Assembly (NCBI RefSeq): GCF_029953285.1
Contig: NZ_JASAOI010000038.1
Coordinates: 62,001-126,000, forward strand
Length of the DNA: 64,000 bases
From: Yinghuangia seranimata
Lineage (GTDB): Bacteria; Actinomycetota; Actinomycetes; Streptomycetales; Streptomycetaceae
Direction of reading: 5' to 3'
Every line of letters starts with the position of its first letter. The stretch's first letter is position 1. Of the stretch, positions 1 through 8,891 are shown piece after piece. The notes below the pieces were generated by a model, which saw only the letters and a program-made list of their open reading frames with translations, was not told the origin of the DNA and made no database searches. Both the position numbers and the translations under genes were made by a program.

Positions 1-71
1 TTACGCTTCCCTAGTCGTTCTTCACGTCCCGTTTCACCACACCCGCAGTACGAGCATTCAGAAGGAGCACC

Positions 72-317
72 ATGGCAAGCCAGGAGGAGATCCTCGAGGG
101 TCTCGCGAACATCGTCAACGAGATCGCGGGCACCGACGTCGAGGACGTCCAGCTGGACAAGTCCTTCACCGAGGACCTGGACATCGACTCGCTCTCCATG
201 GTCGAGGTCGTCGTCGCTGCCGAAGAGCAGTTCGACGTCAAGATCCCGGACGACGACGTCAAGGGTCTCCGCACCGTCGGCGACGCTGTCGACTACATCC
301 TCAAGGCACAGGGCTGA
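72..317 (+). CDS. acpP: Acyl carrier protein of fatty acid synthase
   Basis: This 81-residue acidic protein is the usual size of a bacterial acyl carrier protein, the cytosolic carrier of growing acyl chains in type II fatty acid synthesis. The DSL motif puts the phosphopantetheine-bearing serine at Ser40, inside a typical D-I-D-S-L-S-M-V-E stretch. The start is supported by a strong AGAAGGAG ribosome site 5 nt before the ATG. A ketosynthase gene follows, so this is the primary fatty-acid set; fabD and fabH would be expected just left of the window. No polyketide tailoring genes are nearby, which argues against a polyketide carrier protein. Confidence 0.97.
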   Translation: MASQEEILEGLANIVNEIAGTDVEDVQLDKSFTEDLDIDSLSMVEVVVAAEEQFDVKIPDDDVKGLRTVGDAVDYILKAQG

Positions 318-323
318 CACGCC

Positions 324-355
324 CGGTCGGGCCCCGGCACCCCGGGGCCCGACCG
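324..355 (+). terminator. Strong hairpin between acpP and fabF
   Basis: A 14-bp perfect stem (324-337 with 342-355) with a 4-nt loop begins 6 nt after the acpP stop codon and is followed by a pyrimidine-rich stretch. It probably ends or attenuates the acpP transcript. This would give more acpP than fabF mRNA, as expected for an abundant carrier protein. Termination efficiency is inferred. Confidence 0.75.
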
Positions 356-464
356 CCTTTCGGCCCCGCTTTCCCCCCGGGGTCCGGCGACCGCCGCCAC
401 CGCGGCCCAGCCGCCGACAACGAGAACCACCATTCGTTCCAATCTTCGTGGGAGTGATCTTCCA

Positions 465-1763
465 GTGAGCCCGACCAAGCGCACCGAGACCCCGCGCACC
501 GTGGTCGTCACCGGTCTGGGCGCGACCACGCCGGTCGGCGGCGACGTCGCCTCGACCTGGTCCGCGCTGCTCGCCGGCAAGTCCGGCATCCGCACGCTGA
601 CCGAGGACTGGGCTCAGGAGATCCCCGTCCAGTTCGCCGGCCGGGTCGCCGTCGAACCGCTCGAGGTGATGCCGAAGGTCGAGGCCCGCAAGCTCGACCG
701 CTCCGGCCAGTTCGCGATGATCGCGGCCCGCGAGGCCTGGCGCGACGCCGGCTTCGCCGACAAGAACCTGCCCGCCGAGGACGGCACCGGCGTCACCGTC
801 GACCCGCTCCGGCTGGGCGTCGCGATCGCGTCCGGCATCGGCGGCGTCACCACGCTCCTCGACGCGTGGGACATCTTCAAGGAGAAGGGCCCGCGCCGCG
901 TCGGCCCGCTCACCGTGCCGATGCTCATGCCGAACAGCCCGTCCGCGAACGTGGGCATCGAGCTGGGCGCCCGCGCCGGCGTGCACACTCCCGTCAGCGC
1001 CTGCGCCTCCGGCGCGGAGGGCGTCGCGTACGGGCTCGAGATGATCCGCTCGGGCCGCGCCGACGTCGTGCTCTGCGGCGGCACCGAGGCCGCGATCCAC
1101 CCGCTGCCCATGGCGGCGTTCGCCAACATGATGGCGATGTCCAAGCGCAACGACGAGCCGCAGCGCGCCTCGCGCCCCTACGACAAGGCCCGCGACGGCT
1201 TCGTCATGGGCGAGGGCGCCGGCTGCCTGGTCCTGGAGAGCGCCGAGCACGCCGCGGCCCGCGGTGCGCGCGTGTACGCCGAGGTCGCCGGGGCCGGCAT
1301 GACCTCGGACGGCCACCACATCGCGCAGCCCGAGCCGACCGGCCGGGACATCGCGCGCGCGATGGCGCTGGCCATCGAGGACGCGGGCGCCACCCCCGAG
1401 CAGATCGTCCACGTCAACGCGCACGGCACCTCGACCCCCGCGGGCGACATCACCGAGCTGAAGGCCATCCGCGCCGTGCTCGGCGAGCCCGCCGCGGACA
1501 AGGTGTGCGTCACCTCCACCAAGTCGATGACCGGCCACCTGCTGGGCGGCACGGGCGCGGTGGAGTCGGTCGCGACGGTGCTCGCGGTCTACCACCGCAT
1601 GGCGCCGCCCACGATCAACGTGGACGACCCGGACGACGAGGTCTGCGTGGACATCGTCCGCAACGACGCGCGTCCGCTGCCCGAGGGCCAGATCGTCGCG
1701 CTGAACGACTCGTTCGGCTTCGGCGGCCACAACGTGGTCGTCGCCTTCCGCAGCGTGGGCTGA
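465..1763 (+). CDS. fabF: 3-oxoacyl-ACP synthase II (KASII)
   Basis: This 432-residue condensing enzyme elongates acyl-ACP with malonyl-ACP in the cytosolic type II fatty acid pathway. The catalytic set is intact: Cys180 in the VSACASGA nucleophile region, His320 in NAHGTSTP, Lys353 and His358 in STKSMTGH. A glycine-rich FGFGGHN motif lies near the end, as in the family. The start is a GTG at 465. It follows acpP and precedes a DUF3145 gene, the order I remember for Streptomyces coelicolor. The intact active site distinguishes it from polyketide chain-length factors, which lack the cysteine. Confidence 0.96.
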   Translation: MSPTKRTETPRTVVVTGLGATTPVGGDVASTWSALLAGKSGIRTLTEDWAQEIPVQFAGRVAVEPLEVMPKVEARKLDRSGQFAMIAAREAWRDAGFADKNLPAEDGTGVTVDPLRLGVAIASGIGGVTTLLDAWDIFKEKGPRRVGPLTVPMLMPNSPSANVGIELGARAGVHTPVSACASGAEGVAYGLEMIRSGRADVVLCGGTEAAIHPLPMAAFANMMAMSKRNDEPQRASRPYDKARDGFVMGEGAGCLVLESAEHAAARGARVYAEVAGAGMTSDGHHIAQPEPTGRDIARAMALAIEDAGATPEQIVHVNAHGTSTPAGDITELKAIRAVLGEPAADKVCVTSTKSMTGHLLGGTGAVESVATVLAVYHRMAPPTINVDDPDDEVCVDIVRNDARPLPEGQIVALNDSFGFGGHNVVVAFRSVG

Positions 1764-1831
1764 CGCAGCCCGCGGCAGCGGACAGTGCGCACGCGCCTTT
1801 GAGAGGCGCGAAGGCACACGGAGACACGGGA

Positions 1832-1859
1832 AAGGGCCGCCCCTTCGGGGGCGGCCCTT
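1832..1859. terminator. Hairpin with TTCG loop between fabF and DUF3145
   Basis: A 12-bp perfect stem (1832-1843 with 1848-1859) is closed by a TTCG tetraloop and followed by a short T-rich run. It lies between the convergent fabF and DUF3145 stop codons and can serve both strands. Confidence 0.8.
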
Positions 1860-1899
1860 CTCGTTTCAGCTATCTCGGCGTCTTCGCCCGCGAGGGCGG

Positions 1900-2394
1900 T
1901 CACACCACCTGGTGCAGCCACCGGACGGGCGCGCCCTCGCCGGCGTACCGGAAGGGCTCCAGCTCGTCGTCCCACGGCTTGCCGAGCAGCTTCTCGATCT
2001 CGTGCTGCAGGTCGACCTCGCCGCGCGCGGCGCGGCCGAGCACGGCGCGCAGCCGGTCCTCGGGGATGAGGATGTCGCCGTGCGCCCCCGTGACCGCGTG
2101 GAAGATGCCGAGGTCGGGGGTGTTGCTGTAGCGCTCGCCCTCGGCGCCCGGGGACGGCTCCTCGGTGACCTCGAAGCGCAGCAGGTGCCATCCGCGCAGC
2201 GCGGACGCCAGCTTCGCGGCGGTGCCCGGCTGGCCGTGCCAGGACATTTCGGCACGCAGCATCCCCGGAGCGGCCGGTTGGCGGACCCAGTCCAGGCTCA
2301 GGCGCGCGCCAAGAACGCCCTGTGCGGCCCACTCGACGTGGGGGCACAGCGCGCGCGGCGCGGAGTGCACGTACAAGACTCCACGTGTCGTCAC
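1900..2394 (-). CDS. DUF3145 family protein
   Basis: This 164-residue cytosolic protein resembles the actinobacterial DUF3145 family, conserved next to fabF in Streptomyces and without an assigned reaction. It has no signal peptide or membrane segment. The N-terminal half contains the aromatic-rich TRGVLYVHSAP opening, and the C-terminal half ends in a hydrophobic W-L-H-Q-V-V. The start is a GTG with GGAGG 7 nt upstream. It converges on fabF and diverges from the SGNH lipoprotein gene. The conserved link to fatty acid genes suggests a role near lipid synthesis, but that is guilt by association only. Confidence 0.85.
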   Translation of the reverse strand: MTTRGVLYVHSAPRALCPHVEWAAQGVLGARLSLDWVRQPAAPGMLRAEMSWHGQPGTAAKLASALRGWHLLRFEVTEEPSPGAEGERYSNTPDLGIFHAVTGAHGDILIPEDRLRAVLGRAARGEVDLQHEIEKLLGKPWDDELEPFRYAGEGAPVRWLHQVV

Positions 2395-2909
2395 TGGGAC
2401 CTCCAGGCTAAGGACGAGGTTCGCCTTCCCCAGCGGCCTCGGTTCCTGCCTTGGTCACCCAAGCGACGGCGGGTGCCGTCGTGCGTCGTCTTCTGCTGTC
2501 GCCCTGCTCCTCCGACTGGCCGCCGGACCGATCGTCCGTATGGCCGGGTGTGCTCCTACGAGCGGTTTGCGCCATTCATTGTGCCTCACGCTTCACGGAA
2601 GCACCACGCGAAACAATCACTCTCCGTATGCGCAGTAAGGGATGCACCGGATCTGGGCCTTCTAAACGTCACTCACAGTCTCGGAAGTGTGAGCCACTGC
2701 ACTCACCCTGCCCCGTGTCCGGCGGCCGCACCCCTACGCGCCCCCGCATTCACTCGAAGGGATGACATACCGTCATAAGCGGCTCCGTACCGCAACACCC
2801 CCCTGGACGAAGCCACTTCGAGAGTAGGGGGCGCGGCGCGACGGCGCAGGAGGTATAGGCAGGCATTGTGGCGGTCAATCCGCCCGGGGCGGAGACGAAA
2901 GGGGAGATC
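2395..2909. other. Divergent intergenic region without a convincing gene
   Basis: About 500 bp separate the DUF3145 gene from the lipoprotein gene, and it must hold two divergent promoters. Open frames here have poor codon bias and no recognisable protein. A CTCACA/TGTGAG inverted repeat (2672-2677 and 2688-2693) could be an operator, but the evidence is weak. An AGGAGG at 2848-2853 precedes an alternative GTG start at 2868 for the downstream gene. Confidence 0.5.
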
Positions 2910-3938
2910 GTGGGCAAGGGGCGGGACGGCGCCGGGCGTTCGCGGCGCGGGATGGGCGGGGCGGCGGCGTTAGCCGCGGCGCTGGTGGCGGTCGCGGGGT
3001 GCACGTCGGACTCGGGGACGGGGCCCCGGGCGGTGTCCCAGGCGGCCGCCCAGGAGCAGAACCAGGCGGCGGGGCCCGTGGGGCAGCCGTCCGCGGGCGC
3101 GGCCGCGAACGGCGCGGTGCCGGGCGCGCGTCCGACGTCCCGCGCCCCGGCGGGAACGTCGGCGCCGGCGCCGGCGGGCCAACCGTCGGCGAAGCCCACG
3201 GGGCCGTTCCCGAAGCCGCACTCGATGGCGGCGCTGGGCGACTCCATCACCCGCGGCTTCGACGCCTGCACGATGCCGCTCAAGGACTGCCCGGAGAAGT
3301 CCTGGGCGACCGGCGGCGACGTCGACAGCCAGGCCAAGCGCCTCGGGCTGCCCTCGTCGGCCGTGTTCAACGACGCGCGCACCGGGGCGCGGATGACCGA
3401 CCTCGCCGACCAGGCCCGCGCCGCGGTCGGGCAGCGCGTCGAGTACGTCACGGTCCTGCTCGGCGCGAACGACGCGTGCCGCGACGACGAGACGACGATG
3501 ACGTCCGTCTTCGACTACGAGCGGCAGCTGCGGGCCGGGCTGCAGATCCTGCGGGACGGCCTGCCGGGCGTGCACGTGATGGTCGTGAGCGTCCCGGACG
3601 TGGGGCGGCTGTGGGAGGTCGCGCACGGCGAGCAGATGGCCCGCCTGGTGTGGTCCGCGGGCGTGTGCCGGTCGATGCTGGCGGACCCCGAGTCCGGCAA
3701 GCCGGACGTGATCGCGCGGCGGCAGCGGGTCCGGGACCGGGTGACGGCGTACAACGACGTGCTGCGCCGGGTGTGCGGCGAGTGGACCGGCCAGTGCAAG
3801 TACGACGGCGGGGTCCTCAACGCGCACAAGTTCGGCAAGAACGACCTGAGCCGCTGGGACTGGTTCCACCCGAGCGGACAGGGCCAGAACGTGATAGCCG
3901 ATCTGACGACCCGGGCCGGCTTCCGTTGGCAGGAATAA
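2910..3938 (+). CDS. Secreted SGNH/GDSL hydrolase lipoprotein with a TTA codon
   Basis: From the GTG at 2910 the protein has 342 residues. It carries a basic N-region, a hydrophobic core and a lipobox V-A-G-C with the lipidated Cys31, so it should be exported and anchored to the membrane. A Pro/Ala/Gly-rich linker of about 70 residues precedes the hydrolase. SGNH family motifs are visible: GDSIT with the nucleophile Ser112, a GAND block, and a C-terminal DWFHP holding the catalytic Asp and His. The substrate (a lipid or an acylated polymer) cannot be told. The leucine at 2970-2972, in the signal peptide, is TTA, the codon read by bldA tRNA in Streptomyces. A GTG at 2868 with AGGAGG 14 nt upstream is an alternative start. 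Confidence 0.88.
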   Translation: MGKGRDGAGRSRRGMGGAAALAAALVAVAGCTSDSGTGPRAVSQAAAQEQNQAAGPVGQPSAGAAANGAVPGARPTSRAPAGTSAPAPAGQPSAKPTGPFPKPHSMAALGDSITRGFDACTMPLKDCPEKSWATGGDVDSQAKRLGLPSSAVFNDARTGARMTDLADQARAAVGQRVEYVTVLLGANDACRDDETTMTSVFDYERQLRAGLQILRDGLPGVHVMVVSVPDVGRLWEVAHGEQMARLVWSAGVCRSMLADPESGKPDVIARRQRVRDRVTAYNDVLRRVCGEWTGQCKYDGGVLNAHKFGKNDLSRWDWFHPSGQGQNVIADLTTRAGFRWQE

Positions 3939-4189
3939 CCGGTGAACAACCGGCACCGGTCCGGAGACGATCATCCCGGATCGAACGCCACCCCAACGCC
4001 ATAGGCCCGAACGAGTGAAACGCGGCCGATCGAAGCGGACAGGGTTGCTAAGCTCGCGGGCGAAGCGCGACAGTAGCCGGGCAAACACAATCCGTGATCA
4101 CAGTCGCGCAAAGCACCGCCGCTGGCTTCGGCCGGGCGAGCGGTGCTGGGGAAACGCGTGCCCGCGGGCACGCGACTCGGCTGTGCGAG

Positions 4190-4263
4190 TAGGGCGGGTG
4201 GGACTCGAACCCACGACCGAGGGATTATGAGTCCCTTGCTCTAACCGGCTGAGCTACCGCCCC
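4190..4263 (-). tRNA. tRNA with CAT anticodon (Met, or Ile2)
   Basis: The minus strand folds into a 74-nt cloverleaf. It has a 7-bp acceptor stem closed by a G-U pair, a D arm, the anticodon stem-loop AGGGA-CTCATAA-TCCCT with anticodon CAT, and a GTTCGAGT T-loop. The discriminator is A and no CCA is encoded. CAT is read as methionine, or as isoleucine AUA after lysidine modification; identity elements cannot settle this by eye. It is not an initiator type, because the three consecutive G-C pairs of the anticodon stem are missing. Confidence 0.9.
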
Positions 4264-4486
4264 GTGCCGACCGTCACCGGTATCGGCCCCGGCAGCATAG
4301 CCGTTGATCCCCCCGTGGTGCTCGGCGGGATTCCCGTAGCGGGCTTTCCGGCTGCTTTCACGGGTGTTCGCCTGTCCCCCGCAGGTGTGAACATGCCGTC
4401 GCCGGGCTCCACACGGGCCGGAAAGACAGGAAGCCCCGCGGCCTTGGGGCCACAGGGCTTGTCGTACTTCCGGTGCTTCAGGGGAG

Positions 4487-4559
4487 CTCCCCCGACTGGA
4501 CTCGAACCAGTAACCTGCCGGTTAACAGCCGGCTGCTCTGCCAATTGAGCTACAGGGGA
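4487..4559 (-). tRNA. tRNA-Asn (GTT)
   Basis: A 73-nt cloverleaf on the minus strand has acceptor TCCCCTG paired with CGGGGGA, anticodon loop CTGTTAA (anticodon GTT, asparagine), T-loop TTCGAGT and discriminator G. No CCA is encoded. It lies 223 bp upstream of the CAT tRNA on the same strand. The two are probably separate units or one long precursor. Confidence 0.94.
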
Positions 4560-4824
4560 TTGCGCTGACCGCTCCGGCTTCGCCTCGGCGCTCGCTGCGT
4601 GGAATACATTAGCGCACTCCGAGGGGTGCCTCGTACCGGGTTTGCCGGGCATGATCGCCGGGGCGGTCGGCGGGGCGTCCCGGTCCCCGGCCGCGGCCCT
4701 GGCAGACTCACCGACGACCCCGGATCCCCGCAGCCCCGCGCCGCGCCCGGCGGCGGTTGTCCCGCCACCCGGGCGGGTAGTCGTGGCCTACGACACGGGA
4801 CCGCACCTCACGGAGGGACTCCCC

Positions 4825-5136
4825 ATGGGCACCCGCATCACCTTCGTCGCCGGCCTCGCGGTCGGCTACGTGCTCGGCGCCAAGGCGGGCCGGGACCGGT
4901 ACGAGCAGCTCCGCAAGGCCGGCCGCAGCTTCGTCGAGAGCGCGCCGGTGCAGAGCGCCGGGCACGCCGCCGCGGGCTTCGGCCGCGACGCGGGCGGCAA
5001 GGCCGTCCAGAAGATCGGCGAGCACCTGCCCGAGCGGGTCGGCCGGCACCTGCCGGAGAAGTTCGGCGGCCAGCACAGCCACAACGGCCACAACGGCGCC
5101 AGCGCGGCGAACGGGCGGTACGACGAGGGGCTGTGA
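4825..5136 (+). CDS. YtxH-like small membrane-associated protein
   Basis: This protein has 103 residues. Its first 20 residues form one hydrophobic segment (RITFVAGLAVGYVLGAKAG) followed by GRDRYEQLRKA, typical of YtxH-domain proteins. The rest is a basic, Gly-rich amphipathic region ending in a His/Asn/Gly tail. It is probably membrane anchored, and its role is unknown in the family. The ATG at 4825 is preferred over upstream in-frame starts because ACGGAGG lies just before it and the upstream part is Pro-rich with no domain. It stands alone between tRNA-Asn and the FGGY kinase. Confidence 0.75.
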   Translation: MGTRITFVAGLAVGYVLGAKAGRDRYEQLRKAGRSFVESAPVQSAGHAAAGFGRDAGGKAVQKIGEHLPERVGRHLPEKFGGQHSHNGHNGASAANGRYDEGL

Positions 5137-5172
5137 CCCCCCGCCCGCGAGGCGGCGGCGCGGCCGCGCGGG

Positions 5173-6642
5173 TCAGCCGCGGCGGTGCCGCCCCGTGGTG
5201 CCGCCGCTGTCCGGCCGGGGCGCGGCCTCCGGGTGCAGGCGGTCGCGGACCTCGGCGTACTGCTCGCGGACCGCTGTGCCGACCGCCGCGTCCTCGTCGG
5301 CGGCCTCGACGAACGGCGCGGTCGGGCGCGGCCAGGCCGGCACGTCCGGCTTGCCGGACAGCGCCCACGCCGCCTGCCGGGCCACCCCGAGCGCGGCGGC
5401 GCGGGCCGCCTCCGCCGGGTCGGGCACCGCGACCGGCACCCCGAACAGCATCGGCGCGACCGCGCGCACGGCCGCCGAGCGTGCGCCGACGCCGACGAGG
5501 AAGACCCGCTCGACCGCGACGCCGCTGCCGCGCAGCACGTCCAGCGCGTCGGCGAGCCCGCACGCCATGCCCTCCACGGACGCGCGCGCGAACGCCTCGG
5601 GCGTCATGCTCTCCCGGTGCAGCCCCGTCAGCGTGCCCGCGGCGTGCGGCAGATGCGGCACCCGCTCGCCGTCGAGGTACGGCAGCATCACCAGCCCGCA
5701 CGCGCCCGGCGTCGAGCGCATCGCCAGTTCGTCGAACCCGGCGGTGTCGACGCCCAGCATCGCCGCGGTCCCGCGCAGCACCCGCACCGCGTTGAGGGTG
5801 CGGACCACCGGCATCGCGCGCCCCGTCGCGTCGGCCAGGCACGCCACGGCCGGGTCGGAAGTCATGCCGTCGTGCACGGCGAACGCCGCGCCGGACGCGC
5901 CCACCGCCACCACCACGTCGCCGTGGCCCACCCCGAGCCCGAACGCGAGGGCGGCCTCCGCCCCGGCTCCGGCCGCGATGAGGAGGTTCTCGGGGCTGCG
6001 CCCGGCGGCCTCGCCCGGCGCGACGAGGCGCGGCAGCCGTACCGCACGACCAAACGCCTGCTCGGCGAGGTCCTCGCGCCACGCGCCCGTCGTGGGCGAC
6101 CAGTAGCCGGTCGTCGACGCGTCCGAGCGGTCGGTGGTCAACTCGGCGGGGCAGCCCAGAAGTTGCCAGGTCAGCCAGTCGTGCGGCAGGGCCGCGGCGA
6201 CGACCCGCTCGGCCTCGTCGGGCTCGAACCGGGTGAGCCTGCGCAGGTGCGAGACCGCCGTCGCCGCGGTGGGCACCGAGCCGGTCGCCGCCAGCCACTC
6301 GTGCGGGCCGCCGAGTTCGTCGACGAGTTCGGCGGCCGCGCCCGACGCGCTGATGTCGTCGTGCGCCAGCGGCGGCGCGACCACGACGCCGTTCGCGTCG
6401 AGGGCTATCAGCCCGTGCCCCTGCGCCGTGACGCCGATCGCCTCGACGCCGTCGAGCGTCCCGCCGCCGGCCGCCTCTCCGAACGCCCGCAGCCACGACA
6501 CCGGATCGCCGTGCGCGCCGTCCGCGAAACGCACCACCGTCTGCCGCAACACGTCGCCGGTGTCACCGTCGCACACGACGATCCGGGCGGCCCGGTGCGA
6601 GCAGTGGACCCCGGCGACGAGACGACCGCGCATGCTGACCAT
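5173..6642 (-). CDS. FGGY family carbohydrate kinase, xylulokinase-like
   Basis: This 489-residue cytosolic kinase resembles the FGGY family (xylulokinase, glycerokinase, gluconokinase), which phosphorylates sugars or polyols with ATP. Visible family features are the N-terminal actin-like fold with a VTAQGHGLI stretch, HDWLTWQLLG and TDRSDASTTGYW in the substrate-binding region, and a C-terminal VFLVGVGARS nucleotide-binding segment. No sugar transporter is next to it, so the substrate is open. The ATG at 6642 has no ribosome site. A TACACT hexamer (complement of 6649-6654) 6 nt upstream suggests a leaderless transcript. An ATG at 6633 is an alternative start. Confidence 0.82.
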   Translation of the reverse strand: MVSMRGRLVAGVHCSHRAARIVVCDGDTGDVLRQTVVRFADGAHGDPVSWLRAFGEAAGGGTLDGVEAIGVTAQGHGLIALDANGVVVAPPLAHDDISASGAAAELVDELGGPHEWLAATGSVPTAATAVSHLRRLTRFEPDEAERVVAAALPHDWLTWQLLGCPAELTTDRSDASTTGYWSPTTGAWREDLAEQAFGRAVRLPRLVAPGEAAGRSPENLLIAAGAGAEAALAFGLGVGHGDVVVAVGASGAAFAVHDGMTSDPAVACLADATGRAMPVVRTLNAVRVLRGTAAMLGVDTAGFDELAMRSTPGACGLVMLPYLDGERVPHLPHAAGTLTGLHRESMTPEAFARASVEGMACGLADALDVLRGSGVAVERVFLVGVGARSAAVRAVAPMLFGVPVAVPDPAEAARAAALGVARQAAWALSGKPDVPAWPRPTAPFVEAADEDAAVGTAVREQYAEVRDRLHPEAAPRPDSGGTTGRHRRG

Positions 6643-6736
6643 GGCCGCAGTGTAGGAGCACGCGCCGGGCGCATGGCGGCCCGTGCCGCGCGAAGCGTCG
6701 CGACGGCGGAGCTCGGGCCGCCGCGACGCCTGGTGG

Positions 6737-7936
6737 TCACGTGTCGAGGTAGCCGCGGAGCTGGTCGGCGTAGGAACGGTCGCGCAGTTTGGACAGTGTG
6801 CGGGACTCGATCTGCCGTATGCGCTCGCGCGTGACGCCGAAGCGACGGCCGATCTCCTCCAGGGTGTGCGGCTGGCCGTCGGCCAGGCCGTAACGGAGTC
6901 GGACGACGGACTTCTCGCGGTCGCCGAGCGTGGAGAGCACCGCTTCGAGGTGCTCGCGGAGCATCAGGTAGGCGGCGGACTCGGCCGGGGACATGGCGTC
7001 GGCGTCCTCGACGATGTCGCCGAGCAGCACCTCGTCCTCGCCGACCGGGGTGTGCAGCGAGACCGGGTCCTGCGCGAGCCGCAGGATGTCGACGACGCGG
7101 GCGGGATCGAGGTCGAGGACGGCGGCCAGGTCCTCGGGGGTCGGCTCCTCGCCGCGCTCCTGGAGCAGTCGGCGCTGCACGCGGACGACGCGGTTGATGA
7201 GCTCGACGACGTGCACCGGGACGCGGATGGTGCGGGCCTGGTCGGCGAGCGCGCGGCTCATCGCCTGGCGGATCCACCACGTCGCGTACGTCGAGAACTT
7301 GTAGCCGCGGGTGTAGTCGAACTTCTCGACGGCGCGGATGAGTCCGAGGTTGCCCTCCTGGACGAGGTCGAGCAGGCTCAGGCCGCGGCCGATGTACCGC
7401 TTGGCGACCGACACCACCAGGCGCAGGTTGGACTCGATGAGGCGGCGCTTGGCGGCGCGGCCGTCCGCGACGAGGCGTTCGAGGTCGGCGCGCATCCCGG
7501 GGTCGAGGGAGTCGGGGGCGCGCGCGAGCTTCTCCTCGGCGAACAGCCCGGCCTCGACGCAGCGGGCGAGCTCGACCTCGTCGACGGCGGTGAGCAGCGG
7601 GATCCTGCCGATCTCACGCAGGTACTGGCGCAGGAGGTCGGCCGACGGGCTGTGGGAGTCGTCGAGCGGGTCGGGGGGATCCGGGGTGTCGGGGGCGTCG
7701 GGGGCGTCGGGGGTGTCGGCGTCCGAGGTGTCGTCGGTGTCCGCGCCGTCGGCCGGATCGGGTGCCGTATCCGTAGGGTCGGGCGCCGCGACGGTCCGCG
7801 GAGGGGGCGGCGGGTCGGGGACGTCCGACATCGTCTCGGGAGCCGTGGCCGGGTCGGGTGCGTCCGTCCCCGCATCCGGCGGAGGCGGCCGGCCGGGCGC
7901 CTCCGCACGCCGGGTGGTGTGCTGCTGCACGCTCAC
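6737..7936 (-). CDS. RNA polymerase sigma factor, group 2 (Hrd-like)
   Basis: From the GTG at 7936 this is a 399-residue sigma-70 factor. The first ~110 residues are low-complexity Pro/Asp/Thr-rich, with PDAP/PDTP repeats, in place of a true region 1.1. Regions 1.2 ([14 protein letters not shown]), 2 ([20 protein letters not shown] and the YATWWIRQA core), 3 and 4 ([20 protein letters not shown]) are all intact and close to the principal sigma. It lacks HrdB's long N-terminus, so it is probably a non-essential HrdA/HrdC/HrdD relative; proximity to dnaG favours HrdA, by recollection. An in-frame ATG at 7831 is an alternative start. The open frame runs upstream through the TetR gene in another phase and is not a fusion. 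Confidence 0.88.
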   Translation of the reverse strand: MSVQQHTTRRAEAPGRPPPPDAGTDAPDPATAPETMSDVPDPPPPPRTVAAPDPTDTAPDPADGADTDDTSDADTPDAPDAPDTPDPPDPLDDSHSPSADLLRQYLREIGRIPLLTAVDEVELARCVEAGLFAEEKLARAPDSLDPGMRADLERLVADGRAAKRRLIESNLRLVVSVAKRYIGRGLSLLDLVQEGNLGLIRAVEKFDYTRGYKFSTYATWWIRQAMSRALADQARTIRVPVHVVELINRVVRVQRRLLQERGEEPTPEDLAAVLDLDPARVVDILRLAQDPVSLHTPVGEDEVLLGDIVEDADAMSPAESAAYLMLREHLEAVLSTLGDREKSVVRLRYGLADGQPHTLEEIGRRFGVTRERIRQIESRTLSKLRDRSYADQLRGYLDT

Positions 7937-8058
7937 CAGTCTGGGGCACAGAGCACCGGTAAGCCGAGAGTACGAACCGTGCCGAGATGACGAAATTGTC
8001 CGTGTGGGACGGGAGATGGGACGGGAGACGGCCCGCGGGGGCCGGGTTCGGGCGCCGG

Positions 8059-8778
8059 TCAGCCGCCGACGCGGGCCGCGACGCCGTCGAGCACGCAGTC
8101 CAGACCGAACTCGAACCGCCACTCGTGGTCGTCCTTGCGCCGGGCCTTGGACACGTAGCGCTGGTAGGCCGGGTAGTTCCCGGTGCCCATCATCCAGTTC
8201 ATCGCCGGGCCGTACGCGTCGCGCAAGTCGTCGCCGCCGGACCAGTTCTGGCGCTTCATCAGCTCGCGCTGCGCGACCTCGGCGGCGACCGCGCCGCGCA
8301 CGTACGACGTGACGGCGTGGTGCACGGCCATCGCGGTGTCGACGTCGAGTCCGAGGCCCTCGAGCGTGGCCAGGTCGCGTTCGATCGCGGCGACGACGTT
8401 CGGGGTGATGACGACCACCTGGCGCGCGGCGAGTTCGCCGAGCCAGGGGTGGCGCAGCGCGATCTCGCGCGCCTGGCGGGCGTGGGCGCGCATGGCGTCG
8501 CGCCAGTCCGCGGGCGCGGTGGCGGGCGCTGAGCGTTCCGCGAACGCGGCGTCGATCATCAGCTCGAACAGCTCGTCCTTGCTGGTGACGTACCGGTAGA
8601 GCGCCATCGTCGTGACGCCGAGGTAGCCGGCGAGCTTGCGCATCGAGACGGCGTCCAGGCCCTCGCTGTCGGCCATCTCCAGGGCGGCCGCGGCGATCGC
8701 GGCGTGGGTGAGTGTCGTGCGCGGGGCCTTGGCCGGGCGGGCGAGCCGCTCCCACATGGACTCCTGGTCGTCTGCCAT
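8059..8778 (-). CDS. TetR family repressor (TetR-type C-terminal domain)
   Basis: This 239-residue cytosolic regulator has a DNA-binding helix-turn-helix at about residues 24-70 ([20 protein letters not shown], then [19 protein letters not shown]), followed by a helical ligand-binding domain. The start is the ATG at 8778, preceded by a strong GGAGGAG; the upstream extension lacks support. It is divergent from an FMN reductase and an MFS exporter. A 12-bp inverted repeat lies in the shared promoter region, so it most likely represses both itself and the exporter operon until a small-molecule ligand binds. The ligand is unknown. Confidence 0.92.
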   Translation of the reverse strand: MADDQESMWERLARPAKAPRTTLTHAAIAAAALEMADSEGLDAVSMRKLAGYLGVTTMALYRYVTSKDELFELMIDAAFAERSAPATAPADWRDAMRAHARQAREIALRHPWLGELAARQVVVITPNVVAAIERDLATLEGLGLDVDTAMAVHHAVTSYVRGAVAAEVAQRELMKRQNWSGGDDLRDAYGPAMNWMMGTGNYPAYQRYVSKARRKDDHEWRFEFGLDCVLDGVAARVGG

Positions 8779-8800
8779 GACCGCTCCTCCGCTCGGTGAT

Positions 8801-8855
8801 GCGTACACCGTATCAGTGGCTGTACAGCGTACACAGCTGTGTGTACGGTGTACGC
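8801..8855. promoter_or_regulatory. TetR operator region
   Basis: The arms GCGTACACCGTA (8801-8812) and TACGGTGTACGC (8844-8855) form a perfect 12-bp inverted repeat spaced by 31 bp. A second perfect palindrome, ACACAGCTGTGT, lies between them at 8831-8842. A further GGTGTACAC copy occurs just downstream, near 8866-8874. The position between divergent tetR and reductase genes fits a multi-site repressor operator. Confidence 0.8.
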
Positions 8856-8891
8856 GAACGATAACGGTGTACACAGAACCGGGAGACCGCC

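Noticed and set aside
72-1763. Part of a polyketide gene cluster
   Set aside because: acpP and fabF carry the primary fatty acid signatures and are followed by DUF3145, with no polyketide tailoring genes.
6737-8755. Apparent 672-residue fusion of a TetR-like frame with the sigma factor
   Set aside because: The upstream part is the TetR gene read in the wrong phase. The TetR start with a good ribosome site and the sigma GTG start are separate genes.
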